Below are positions 1-6,652 of a DNA stretch of 13,208 bases, one piece after another (the first letter of the stretch is position 1; every line of letters starts with the position of its first letter). The notes beneath the pieces are model-generated. The model was given only the letters and a program-made list of their open reading frames with translations, did no database searches and had not been told where the DNA came from. Origin of the DNA: an uncultured Nocardioides sp. (GTDB lineage: Bacteria; Actinomycetota; Actinomycetes; Propionibacteriales; Nocardioidaceae); assembly GCF_946885725.1 (NCBI RefSeq), contig NZ_CAMPGZ010000118.1:1-13208 (forward strand). Direction: 5' to 3'. The position numbers were made by a program, and so were the translations under genes.

Positions 1-2232
1 CCGGTCAAGGAGGTCCTGACCAAGGCCGGCGCCAGTGCCGCCGCGCTGCGCGGCGCCCTGCCGTCGGTGCGAGGCAACCAGCGCGTGACGACGCAGGACC
101 CCGAGTCGACGTACCAGGCGCTCGAGAAGTACGCCGTCGACCTGACCGCCGCAGCTCGGGACGGCAAGCTCGACCCGGTGATCGGCCGCGACACCGAGAT
201 CCGCCGGGTCATCCAGGTGCTCTCGCGGCGCACCAAGAACAACCCGGTGCTGATCGGCGAGCCCGGCGTCGGCAAGACCGCCGTCGTCGAGGGCCTCGCC
301 CAGCGCATCGTCGACGGTGACGTGCCCGACTCGCTCAAGGACCGCCGGGTGCTCTCGCTCGACCTGGCCGCGATGGTGGCCGGCGCGAAGTACCGCGGCG
401 AGTTCGAGGAGCGGCTCAAGGCCGTGCTCGAGGAGATCAAGGCCGCCGAGGGCCAGATCATCACGTTCATCGACGAGCTGCACACCGTGGTCGGCGCGGG
501 CGCCGGCGGCGACTCCGCGATGGACGCCGGCAACATGCTCAAGCCGATGCTGGCTCGCGGTGAGCTGCGGCTGATCGGCGCGACCACGCTCGACGAGTAC
601 CGCGAGCGGATCGAGAAGGACCCCGCCCTCGAGCGCCGGTTCCAGCAGGTGTTCGTCGGCGAGCCGTCCGTCGAGGACACCGTCGCGATCCTGCGGGGCC
701 TGCAGGAGAAGTACGAAGCCCACCACGGCGTGAAGATCACCGACCAGGCGCTGGTCGCCGCGGCGATGCTCTCCGACCGCTACATCACCGGTCGGCAGCT
801 GCCCGACAAGGCCATCGACCTCGTCGACGAGGCCGCGTCGCGGCTGCGCATGGAGATCGAGTCCTCCCCGGACGAGATCGACCAGCTCCGCCGCACGGTC
901 GACCGGCTCAAGATGGAGGAGCTCGCGCTCGAGCGCGAGACCGACGAGGCGTCCAAGGAGCGGCTCGAGCGGCTGCGTGCCGACCTCGCCGACCGCGAGG
1001 AGGAGCTGCGCGCGCTGATGGCTCGCTGGGAGCGCGAGAAGGCCGCGCTGGAGGGCTCCGGCGAGCTGCGCAAGAAGCTCGACCAGCTGCGCATGGAGGC
1101 CGACCGCTACCAGCGCGAGGGCGACCTGGCCAAGGCCAGCGAGATCCTCTACGGCCAGATCCCCGCGGTCGAGAAGCAGATCGAGGAGGCCGCGGCCGCC
1201 GAGGCGGCCGTCGAGGGCGAGGAGCCGATGGTCCGCGAGGAGGTCGGCCCCAGCGAGATCGCCGACGTCGTCGAGGCCTGGACCGGCATCCCGACCGGCC
1301 GGCTGCTCGAGGGCGAGACGGCCAAGCTGCTCCGCATGGAGGAGGTCATCGGCGAGCGGCTGATCGGCCAGAAGAAGGCCGTGCGCGCGGTCGCCGACGC
1401 CGTACGCCGCTCGCGGGCCGGCATCTCCGACCCCAACCGGCCGACGGGTTCGTTCCTGTTCCTCGGCCCGACCGGTGTCGGCAAGACCGAGCTCGCGAAG
1501 GCGCTCGCGGACTTCCTGTTCGACGACGAGCGGGCGATCGTCCGCATCGACATGAGCGAGTACTCCGAGAAGCACAGCGTCGCCCGCCTCGTCGGTGCGC
1601 CGCCGGGCTACGTCGGCTACGAGGAGGGCGGCCAGCTCACCGAGGCCGTCCGGCGTCGCCCGTACTCCGTCGTGCTGCTCGACGAGGTGGAGAAGGCCCA
1701 CCCCGAGGTCTTCGACATCCTGCTGCAGGTGCTCGACGACGGCCGGCTGACCGACGGCCAGGGGCGCACGGTCGACTTCCGCAACACGGTGCTGATCCTC
1801 ACCTCCAACCTGGGCTCGCACTTCCTGGTCGAGCCGACGTTGGACGACGAGGAGAAGCGCGAGTCGGTGATGGGGATCGTGCGGCAGTCGTTCAAGCCGG
1901 AGTTCCTCAACCGGCTCGACGAGATCGTGCTGTTCGACTCGCTCAGCCCCGAGGAGCTCTCGCACATCGTCGACCTCCAGGTCGCCGAGCTCGGCAAGCG
2001 GCTCGCGGTGCGCCGGATCACCGTGGAGGTCACCCCGGCCGCGCACAAGTGGCTGTCGCTCACCGGCTACGACCCGGCGTACGGCGCCCGGCCGCTGCGC
2101 CGCCTGGTGCAGACCGCCATCGGCGACCCGCTCGCCCGGATGCTGCTCGCCGGCGAGGTCACCGACGGCGACACCGTGCTTGTCGACGTCGCCGAGAACG
2201 AGGCCGACGGCCTGGTGCTGACCGTCAAGTGA
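1..2232 (+). CDS. clpB: ATP-dependent disaggregase ClpB (5' end missing)
   Basis: Hsp100 AAA+ chaperone that pulls polypeptides out of aggregates together with DnaK/DnaJ/GrpE in the cytosol. The reading frame is open from base 1, so the gene starts upstream. About 743 residues are visible of a usual ~860; most of the N-terminal substrate domain is missing. Seen in order: the [17 protein letters not shown] linker; first AAA+ domain with Walker A GEPGVGKT (256-279), pore loop [10 protein letters not shown], and Walker B ending FIDE (466-477); a long coiled-coil middle domain (roughly 870-1230) with the segment [15 protein letters not shown]; the [10 protein letters not shown] linker; second AAA+ domain with Walker A GPTGVGKT (1465-1488), Walker B VVLLDE (1669-1686), pore loop GYVGYEEGG and sensor TSNLGS. 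The full-length middle domain and absence of a ClpP-docking loop favour ClpB over ClpC/ClpA. The internal GTG at 67 is not the real start. Heat-shock control sites would lie off-window. Confidence 0.97.
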   Translation, partial: PVKEVLTKAGASAAALRGALPSVRGNQRVTTQDPESTYQALEKYAVDLTAAARDGKLDPVIGRDTEIRRVIQVLSRRTKNNPVLIGEPGVGKTAVVEGLAQRIVDGDVPDSLKDRRVLSLDLAAMVAGAKYRGEFEERLKAVLEEIKAAEGQIITFIDELHTVVGAGAGGDSAMDAGNMLKPMLARGELRLIGATTLDEYRERIEKDPALERRFQQVFVGEPSVEDTVAILRGLQEKYEAHHGVKITDQALVAAAMLSDRYITGRQLPDKAIDLVDEAASRLRMEIESSPDEIDQLRRTVDRLKMEELALERETDEASKERLERLRADLADREEELRALMARWEREKAALEGSGELRKKLDQLRMEADRYQREGDLAKASEILYGQIPAVEKQIEEAAAAEAAVEGEEPMVREEVGPSEIADVVEAWTGIPTGRLLEGETAKLLRMEEVIGERLIGQKKAVRAVADAVRRSRAGISDPNRPTGSFLFLGPTGVGKTELAKALADFLFDDERAIVRIDMSEYSEKHSVARLVGAPPGYVGYEEGGQLTEAVRRRPYSVVLLDEVEKAHPEVFDILLQVLDDGRLTDGQGRTVDFRNTVLILTSNLGSHFLVEPTLDDEEKRESVMGIVRQSFKPEFLNRLDEIVLFDSLSPEELSHIVDLQVAELGKRLAVRRITVEVTPAAHKWLSLTGYDPAYGARPLRRLVQTAIGDPLARMLLAGEVTDGDTVLVDVAENEADGLVLTVK

Positions 2233-2245
2233 TGGAATTGCGGCC

Positions 2246-3427
2246 ATGAGCGACCACGCCCATCCGCGCCCCCGTCAGGTCACGACGGCGGGCGTGATGG
2301 GCGTGACGGGCAGCGTCCTGGTGATCATGTCGCTGTTCGACACGCTCGGCAGCCTGCGCACGGTCGAGGTGCGCGAGCGTGTCGACGCCTACCTCTCGTC
2401 CCCGCAGGGCGAGGGGCTCGGCGTCAGCACGGACTGGTTCCTCGACCTGCTGCACGTGCTCGTGCTCGCCAACGGCGCGTTCGCCGCCGCGGCGGCGGTG
2501 TGCGGCGTGTACGTCTTCCAGCGCCACCAGGGCGCCCGGATCGGCTTCACCATCGCCGCCGGGCTGCTCGTGGTCGGGATGTGGCTGGTCGCCGGCTTCC
2601 TGCCCAGCGTGCTTGTCGGCGTGACGATCGTGGTCGCGTTCTCGGCCGCGCTGATGTGGAGCCCGCCCGCGCGGGACTGGTTCGCCGGCCGGGCGCCGCA
2701 GCAGCAGACGGTCCCCGAGCGACCGAGCCACCAGGCGTTCCAGGCACCTCAGCAGCCGCCGTCGCAGCAGCGGCCGCAGTCGAGCCAGCCGTCCCCGGCG
2801 TGGGCGCCGCCGGCGCCTCCCGCCGAGGGGCAGCACCCGGAGGCCGGTCCCGCCCCCGCGGCGTACCCGTTCGGCGAGTCACGCCCGGCCACCGCGACGA
2901 TGACCTACCCGGCGCCCCCGGCGACGGCAGCGCCCGCACCGCAGAGCCGCCGCCCCGCCGCGGTCGTCGTCGCAGCGCTGATGACCTGGCTGTGCGCGGG
3001 CGTCGTGCTGTTCATGTTCGCGATCGTGCTGGTGATGCTGCTGGTCTCCCAGGACACCCTGATCAGCGCCGCCCGGCAGAACCCCGCGGTCGCCGAGATG
3101 CAGCTCAGCACCGCCGACCTGCTGTCGGGGTTCTGGATCACCGTGGCCGTCTTCATGTTCTGGTCGCTGGCCGCGATCGTGCTGGCCGTCCTCGCGTTCC
3201 GCCGCGTCACGTTCGGCTGGGCGCTGCTCGTCGCCTCGGCGATCATGAGTGCGCTCGTCGGCTTCGTGACCTTCCCGATCGGCCTCCTGGTCGGCATCCC
3301 CTCGGCGCTCACCGCCGGCCTGCTGCTGAGCGGCCCGGTGCGGCGCTGGTACCTGCGGCGCGAGCCGGGGGAGTGGTCCTCGGCGCCCCCGCCGCGCCCC
3401 CCGTCGGATCAGCCGCCGGTCTGGTAG
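2246..3427 (+). CDS. Unknown eight-helix membrane protein with internal duplication and Pro/Gln-rich linker
   Basis: I do not recognise a named family. The 393 residues fall into two similar halves. Half one has hydrophobic segments at about 14-34, 64-91, 98-118 and 121-138; half two at about 238-266, 296-317, 323-342 and 344-362. Between them lies a Pro/Gln/Ala-rich, low-complexity stretch (about 148-235), and the C-terminal tail is also Pro-rich. Each half has a first helix, a polar loop ending in an S-T dipeptide (61-62 and 288-289), three helices, then an S-x-P-x-R-x-W-aromatic motif (139-146 and 362-369). Basic residues after both motifs suggest the linker and tail are cytoplasmic. The ATG lies 13 bases after the clpB stop, with only a weak GGAA upstream, so the gene may be co-transcribed with clpB. 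Its last 19 bases overlap the convergent aminotransferase gene. Function unknown; a role in envelope or stress physiology would be a guess. Confidence 0.85.
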   Translation: MSDHAHPRPRQVTTAGVMGVTGSVLVIMSLFDTLGSLRTVEVRERVDAYLSSPQGEGLGVSTDWFLDLLHVLVLANGAFAAAAAVCGVYVFQRHQGARIGFTIAAGLLVVGMWLVAGFLPSVLVGVTIVVAFSAALMWSPPARDWFAGRAPQQQTVPERPSHQAFQAPQQPPSQQRPQSSQPSPAWAPPAPPAEGQHPEAGPAPAAYPFGESRPATATMTYPAPPATAAPAPQSRRPAAVVVAALMTWLCAGVVLFMFAIVLVMLLVSQDTLISAARQNPAVAEMQLSTADLLSGFWITVAVFMFWSLAAIVLAVLAFRRVTFGWALLVASAIMSALVGFVTFPIGLLVGIPSALTAGLLLSGPVRRWYLRREPGEWSSAPPPRPPSDQPPVW

Positions 3428-4593
3428 AGGTCGGCCGACGTCAGCCGGCGCACGCCCTCCTCGATCACCTCGCGCTCCTTGCAGAACGCCCAGCGCACCT
3501 TGTGCCGGCCCTCCTCCTGGTCGTCGTAGAAGACCTGGGCGGGGATCGCCACGACCCCGGCGCGCTCGGGCAGCGCGAGGCAGAACGCCAGCGCGTCGTC
3601 GTACCCGTAGCGGCCCACATCGGTCGTCACGAAGTACGTCGCCTCCGGCACGTGCACGTCCATGTCGAGCTTGTCCAGGCCCGCGCAGAGCAGGTCGCGC
3701 TTGCCCTGCAGGTCCCGGGCCAGCTCGTCGTAGAAGCTCGCGTGCTCCTCGAGCGCGGTGGCGATCGCCGGCTGCAGCGGCGCCGCGTTGCTGAACGTCA
3801 GCCACTGCTTCGCGGCGTACACGCTCGCGACCAGGTCCGCCGGACCCGTCGCCCAGCCGACCTTCCAGCCGGTGAACGAGAACGTCTTGGCCGCGCTGGA
3901 GATCGTGACCGTCCGCTCCCACATCCCCGGTAGCGTGCACAGCGGGACGTGCTCGCGGTCGTCGAAGACCAGGTGCTCGTAGACCTCGTCGGTGACCACG
4001 ACGAGGTCGTGCTCGACCGCCACCTCGGCCACCGCCGCCAGCTCGTCGGGCGTCAGCACCGTGCCCGTCGGGTTGTGCGGGGTGTTGAGCAGGATCATCT
4101 TGGTTCGGTCGGTCACCGCCGCGCGCAGCGCCGCGACGTCGAGCCGGAACTCCGGAGCGCGCAGCGTCAGCCCACGACGCACGCCGCCCGCCATCGCGAT
4201 GCACGCGACGTAGGAGTCGTAGAAGGGCTCGAGCGCGATGACCTCGTCACCCGGGTCCACGAGCGCCAGCAGCGCGGCCGCGATCGCCTCCGTCGCGCCT
4301 GCGGTGACCACCGCCTCCGACAGCGGGTCGAGCTCGAGGCCGTAGTGGCGCCGCTGGTGCGCCACGATCGCCTCGCGCAGCTCGGGGACGCCGGGGCCGG
4401 GGGCGTACTGGTTGCGGCCGGCGCGCATCGCCTCCACCGCCGCCTCCACCACGGCCGCCGGGCCGTCGACGTCGGGGAAGCCCTGGCCCAGGTTGAGCGC
4501 GCCGGTGCGGACCGCGAGGGCGGACATCTCGCCGAAGATCGTCCGCTCGATGCCGCGGAGCCGGTCGGCGGTGCGGGGGCTGGGATCGGCCAT
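3409..4593 (-). CDS. Class I/II PLP-dependent aminotransferase, DapC-like (N-succinyldiaminopimelate aminotransferase candidate)
   Basis: Fold-type I aminotransferase of 394 residues, the normal length. Visible motifs: substrate-loop region NLGQGFPD (34-41), the NQYAPGPG stretch (61-68), NTPHNPTG (170-177, with PLP-contacting Asn174), TDEVYEHL (201-208, with Asp202 pairing to the pyridine nitrogen and Tyr205), SSAAKTFSFTGWK (232-244) with the Schiff-base Lys236, and the carboxylate-binding Arg367. From memory it closely resembles Mycobacterium Rv0858c, annotated as DapC, the lysine/peptidoglycan-pathway enzyme converting N-succinyl-2-amino-6-ketopimelate. Related enzymes (kynurenine or methionine aminotransferases) share all these motifs, so the substrate is not proven. 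The ATG at 4593 sits 7 bases after a TAGGGT -10 element and has no Shine-Dalgarno sequence, which suggests a leaderless mRNA. A LexA-like palindrome lies just upstream. The 3' end overlaps the neighbouring membrane-protein gene by 19 bases. Confidence 0.93.
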   Translation of the reverse strand: MADPSPRTADRLRGIERTIFGEMSALAVRTGALNLGQGFPDVDGPAAVVEAAVEAMRAGRNQYAPGPGVPELREAIVAHQRRHYGLELDPLSEAVVTAGATEAIAAALLALVDPGDEVIALEPFYDSYVACIAMAGGVRRGLTLRAPEFRLDVAALRAAVTDRTKMILLNTPHNPTGTVLTPDELAAVAEVAVEHDLVVVTDEVYEHLVFDDREHVPLCTLPGMWERTVTISSAAKTFSFTGWKVGWATGPADLVASVYAAKQWLTFSNAAPLQPAIATALEEHASFYDELARDLQGKRDLLCAGLDKLDMDVHVPEATYFVTTDVGRYGYDDALAFCLALPERAGVVAIPAQVFYDDQEEGRHKVRWAFCKEREVIEEGVRRLTSADLYQTGG

Positions 4594-4600
4594 GCCCCCG

Positions 4601-4606
4601 ACCCTA
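4601..4606 (-). promoter_or_regulatory. Putative leaderless -10 element (TAGGGT) for the aminotransferase
   Basis: Read on the minus strand, TAGGGT is followed by seven bases and then the aminotransferase ATG. It fits the actinobacterial TAnnnT -10 consensus and would place transcription start at or next to the start codon. No good -35 hexamer is seen, which is usual in these genomes. No Shine-Dalgarno sequence precedes the ATG. Confidence 0.55.
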
Positions 4607-4616
4607 GTGCGGGCGC

Positions 4617-4632
4617 CCGAACCGGTGTTCGG
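4617..4632. promoter_or_regulatory. Candidate LexA/SOS-type operator (CCGAAC-CGGT-GTTCGG)
   Basis: A perfect 6-bp inverted repeat with a 4-bp centre, containing the CGAAC-N4-GTTCG core of Gram-positive and actinobacterial LexA boxes. The mycobacterial form is TCGAAC-N4-GTTCGA; here the outer T/A pair is C/G. It lies in the 82-bp gap between the divergent aminotransferase and sortase genes. Relative to the presumed aminotransferase transcription start it covers about -24 to -39, a typical repressor position; relative to the sortase start it lies about 45-60 bases upstream. The palindrome is seen directly; the LexA assignment is inference. Confidence 0.4.
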
Positions 4633-4675
4633 ACGCTTCGCTGTCCGGCGTACGGCGGTTTGGGATGATCGTCCG

Positions 4676-5428
4676 ATGAGCGACGCGGGGGACCGGGCGG
4701 CCGGCCCAGGACGACCGAGGCGTGCCCGCCGGGGCGCGGCGTTCTGGCTGGGCGGTGCGATGGTGCTCGTCGGCCTCGCGATGCTCGGCTACGTCGGCTG
4801 GCAGTTGTGGGGCACCAACTACGTCTCCGAGCGCAAGCAGCGCGAGACGGTCGAGTCGCTGGAGCGCGTCTGGCGCGAGTCGCCGCCGTCCGCGGACGCC
4901 GGCGCGGGTCAGGGCGACGAGCGCGGGGGGCGGGACGCCGAGCCGGCGTCGGTGCCGCTCGGCGACGCGATGGCGCTGATCCGGATCCCACGCTTCGGCG
5001 ACGACTACGTGATGCCTGTCCTCGAGGGCATCGGCGACGACGTGCTCGCCCGCGGCTTCGGCCACTTCCCGCAGGCCGCCGGGCCGGGCGGGCGCGGCAA
5101 CTTCGCGCTGGCGGCGCACCGGGTAACCCACGGGGAGCCGTTGCGCGACATGCCGTTGCTGCAGCCGGGCGACGAGGTGCTGGTGGAGACCCGGGACACC
5201 GTCTACACCTACGTGCTCGACACCGACCCCGACGACCTGGTCGTCACGTTCCGCGACGTGTGGGTCGTGGGCGAGGACCCGGTCAACCCAGGCGGCGGTG
5301 TCGGGCCGGCCGACCACCCGCGGCTGATCACGCTGACCACGTGCGCGGAGCTGTTCCACACCGACGACCGGATGGTCGCCTTCGGGCACCTGGTCTCCGC
5401 CGAGAGCAAGGACGGCGCCGCCTCATAG
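4676..5428 (+). CDS. Class E-type sortase (LPXTG/LAXTG cysteine transpeptidase family)
   Basis: Membrane-anchored cysteine transpeptidase that would attach sorted surface proteins to peptidoglycan outside the cell. The 250-residue protein has a basic cytoplasmic N-terminus (RRARR), one transmembrane segment at about 21-43, a charged stalk to about 95, then the sortase beta-barrel. The catalytic set is visible: His148 in ALAAHR, Cys223 in the TLTTC motif, and Arg232 in DDRMVAFGHL. The frame stays open far upstream of 4676, but the ATG at 4676 gives a normal cytoplasmic tail and anchor and follows a GATGAT sequence at 4664-4669 that could be a weak -10 for leaderless expression. No substrate with a sorting signal and no pilin gene is in the window, so this looks like a stand-alone housekeeping sortase. 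Its TAG stop is the start of the pyrE TAGGGT element. Confidence 0.9.
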   Translation: MSDAGDRAAGPGRPRRARRGAAFWLGGAMVLVGLAMLGYVGWQLWGTNYVSERKQRETVESLERVWRESPPSADAGAGQGDERGGRDAEPASVPLGDAMALIRIPRFGDDYVMPVLEGIGDDVLARGFGHFPQAAGPGGRGNFALAAHRVTHGEPLRDMPLLQPGDEVLVETRDTVYTYVLDTDPDDLVVTFRDVWVVGEDPVNPGGGVGPADHPRLITLTTCAELFHTDDRMVAFGHLVSAESKDGAAS

Positions 5429-5431
5429 GGT
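5426..5431 (+). promoter_or_regulatory. Putative leaderless -10 element (TAGGGT) for pyrE, formed from the sortase stop codon
   Basis: The TAG stop of the sortase gene plus the next three bases make TAGGGT. The last T is 7 bases before the A of the pyrE ATG, the spacing expected for transcription starting on the start codon. There is no purine-rich ribosome-binding site in this short gap. Confidence 0.55.
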
Positions 5432-5437
5432 GACGCC

Positions 5438-5995
5438 ATGACACCTGCATCGGGGACCGCCGGGACCGACCTGACCGCCCTCGCCCGGGACATCGACGCC
5501 TGCTGCCGGTTGCACGGCGAGTTCACGCTGCGGTCCGGCCAGGTCTCCTCCGAGTACTTCGACAAGTACCTCTTCGAGTCCGACCCGGCGCTGCTCGCCC
5601 GGGTCGCCGACGAGATGGTCGGGCTGGTGCCCGAGGGCACCGAGCTCCTCGGCGGCCTCGAGCTCGGCGGCATCCCGATCGTCACGGCGCTCAGTGCGCG
5701 TACGTCGCTGCCGGCGCTGTTCGTGCGCAAGAAGGCCAAGGAGTACGGCACCGCCAAGCTCGCCGAGGGTCCGGACGTGCAGGACCGTCGGGTGACGCTG
5801 GTCGAGGACGTGATCACCACCGGTGGCGCGGTCCGCGACGCCACGCGGGCGCTGCGCGACCTGGGTGCCACGGTCGAGGTGGTGCTCTGCGCGATCGACC
5901 GCAGTCCCGAGGGCACCAACCCGCTGGCCGACGTCGGCCTCGAGGTCCGGCCCGTGCTCACCAAGGCCCAGCTCGACGCGGTGACCGTCCGATGA
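5438..5995 (+). CDS. pyrE: Orotate phosphoribosyltransferase
   Basis: Joins orotate to PRPP to form orotidine 5'-monophosphate in de novo pyrimidine synthesis, in the cytosol. The protein is 185 residues, close to the actinobacterial and archaeal PyrE size. Diagnostic features are the early FTLRSGQVSSEYFDK segment (29-43), the RKKAKEYG loop (97-104, catalytic lysines and orotate/PRPP contacts), and the PRPP-binding motif VTLVEDVITTGGA (119-131) with its acidic pair and the TTGG phosphate loop. The ATG is chosen because TAGGGT lies at leaderless spacing just upstream and the conserved domain begins right after a short N-terminal extension. The stop overlaps the start of the next gene by 4 bases (ATGA), so the two are probably translationally coupled. 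No other pyrimidine genes are in the window. Confidence 0.95.
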   Translation: MTPASGTAGTDLTALARDIDACCRLHGEFTLRSGQVSSEYFDKYLFESDPALLARVADEMVGLVPEGTELLGGLELGGIPIVTALSARTSLPALFVRKKAKEYGTAKLAEGPDVQDRRVTLVEDVITTGGAVRDATRALRDLGATVEVVLCAIDRSPEGTNPLADVGLEVRPVLTKAQLDAVTVR

Positions 5996-6621
5996 GCCGG
6001 CACCCGTTTCTCGACGCCGCCGACGCCACGCTGGCCCTGCTGCAGGAGCCCGAGGTCGCGGCCCGCTGGGACGAGCCCAGCGCGCTGGCGGAGATGACGG
6101 TCGGCGCGCTCGCCGAGCACCTCGCCAGCCAGGTGGTCTCCGGCGCTCGCGGCCTGACCGACGAGGCCTGGGCGCCGCGCGGCGAGCGGATCGAGCTGCT
6201 CGAGCACTACCGCCGCTCGGCCTGGGTCGGCGCGGACATCGACACCCCGGCCAACGTCGGCATCCGGGAGAGCGCCGCGGCAGCCGCCGCCGGCGGGCCG
6301 GACGCCGTGGTGGAGCGGGTCCGGGCCGCGCTCGCCTCGGTCGACCCGTGGCCGGCCGACCCGCGCCCGACGGTCTCGATGCCGCACTGGGCGTGGTCGA
6401 TGGCGACCGACGACTTCCTCACGACGCGGATGATGGAGATGGTCGTGCACGCCGACGACCTGTGCGCCGGGCTCGAGCTGGAGACCCCGGTGTTCCCCCG
6501 CGCGGTGTCGGCCCCGGTCTTCGCGCTCCTGGTCGGGGTCGCCGAGGACAAGCACGGCCAGGCGGCAGTCACCCGCGCGCTCACCCGCCGGGAGCGGGCC
6601 GGCTCGATCGTGGTGTTCTGA
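5992..6621 (+). CDS. MDMPI/DinB-like metal-binding protein (maleylpyruvate isomerase N-terminal domain type)
   Basis: Resembles the mycothiol-dependent maleylpyruvate isomerase / DinB-like superfamily, a four-helix-bundle fold that binds a divalent metal. In 209 residues I see a probable metal triad: His43 in ALAEHLA, and Glu149 and His153 in MMEMVVHADDL. The E-x3-H spacing matches the known family pattern (in Corynebacterium maleylpyruvate isomerase, from memory, a His, Glu, His triad). Ala-rich helices fill the rest, and the C-terminal part (about 165-209) resembles the family's small second domain. Members include mycothiol S-transferases, isomerases and many proteins of unknown role, so the substrate cannot be named. 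The ATG overlaps the pyrE stop as ATGA, which makes co-translation with pyrE likely, though no metabolic link is evident. It ends 15 bases before the convergent FUSC gene. Confidence 0.8.
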   Translation: MSRHPFLDAADATLALLQEPEVAARWDEPSALAEMTVGALAEHLASQVVSGARGLTDEAWAPRGERIELLEHYRRSAWVGADIDTPANVGIRESAAAAAAGGPDAVVERVRAALASVDPWPADPRPTVSMPHWAWSMATDDFLTTRMMEMVVHADDLCAGLELETPVFPRAVSAPVFALLVGVAEDKHGQAAVTRALTRRERAGSIVVF

Positions 6622-6652
6622 GCCGGTCGGTCCCGGTCAGCGCGAGACCGGC
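6622..6652 (+). terminator. Possible hairpin between convergent genes, with two alternative left arms
   Basis: GCCGGTC (6622-6628) can pair with GACCGGC (6646-6652). A second copy of the left arm, CCGGTC (6633-6638), can pair with the same right arm, leaving a 7-base loop. The element straddles the end of the MDMPI-like gene and the last codons of the FUSC gene. It lacks a T-run, so termination is only a possibility. Confidence 0.3.

Noticed and set aside
3431..3440. Palindrome GTCGGCCGAC near the 3' end of the aminotransferase
   Set aside because: A perfect 10-bp palindrome of common GC-rich codons inside coding sequence; it has no loop for a hairpin and is expected often at this base composition.
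2879..4204. A 441-codon minus-strand open frame overlapping the membrane protein and the aminotransferase
   Set aside because: Its translation is repetitive Arg/Gly/Ala/Asp-rich sequence without motifs, and it runs in a different frame through the real aminotransferase gene.
4412..4675. Upstream extension of the sortase frame
   Set aside because: It lies antisense within the aminotransferase gene and would put ~88 non-conserved residues before the membrane anchor; the ATG at 4676 gives a normal sortase.
5209..6555. A 448-codon minus-strand frame opposite pyrE
   Set aside because: Its second half is Ser/Arg-rich antisense translation of pyrE and sortase; no start signals or motifs.
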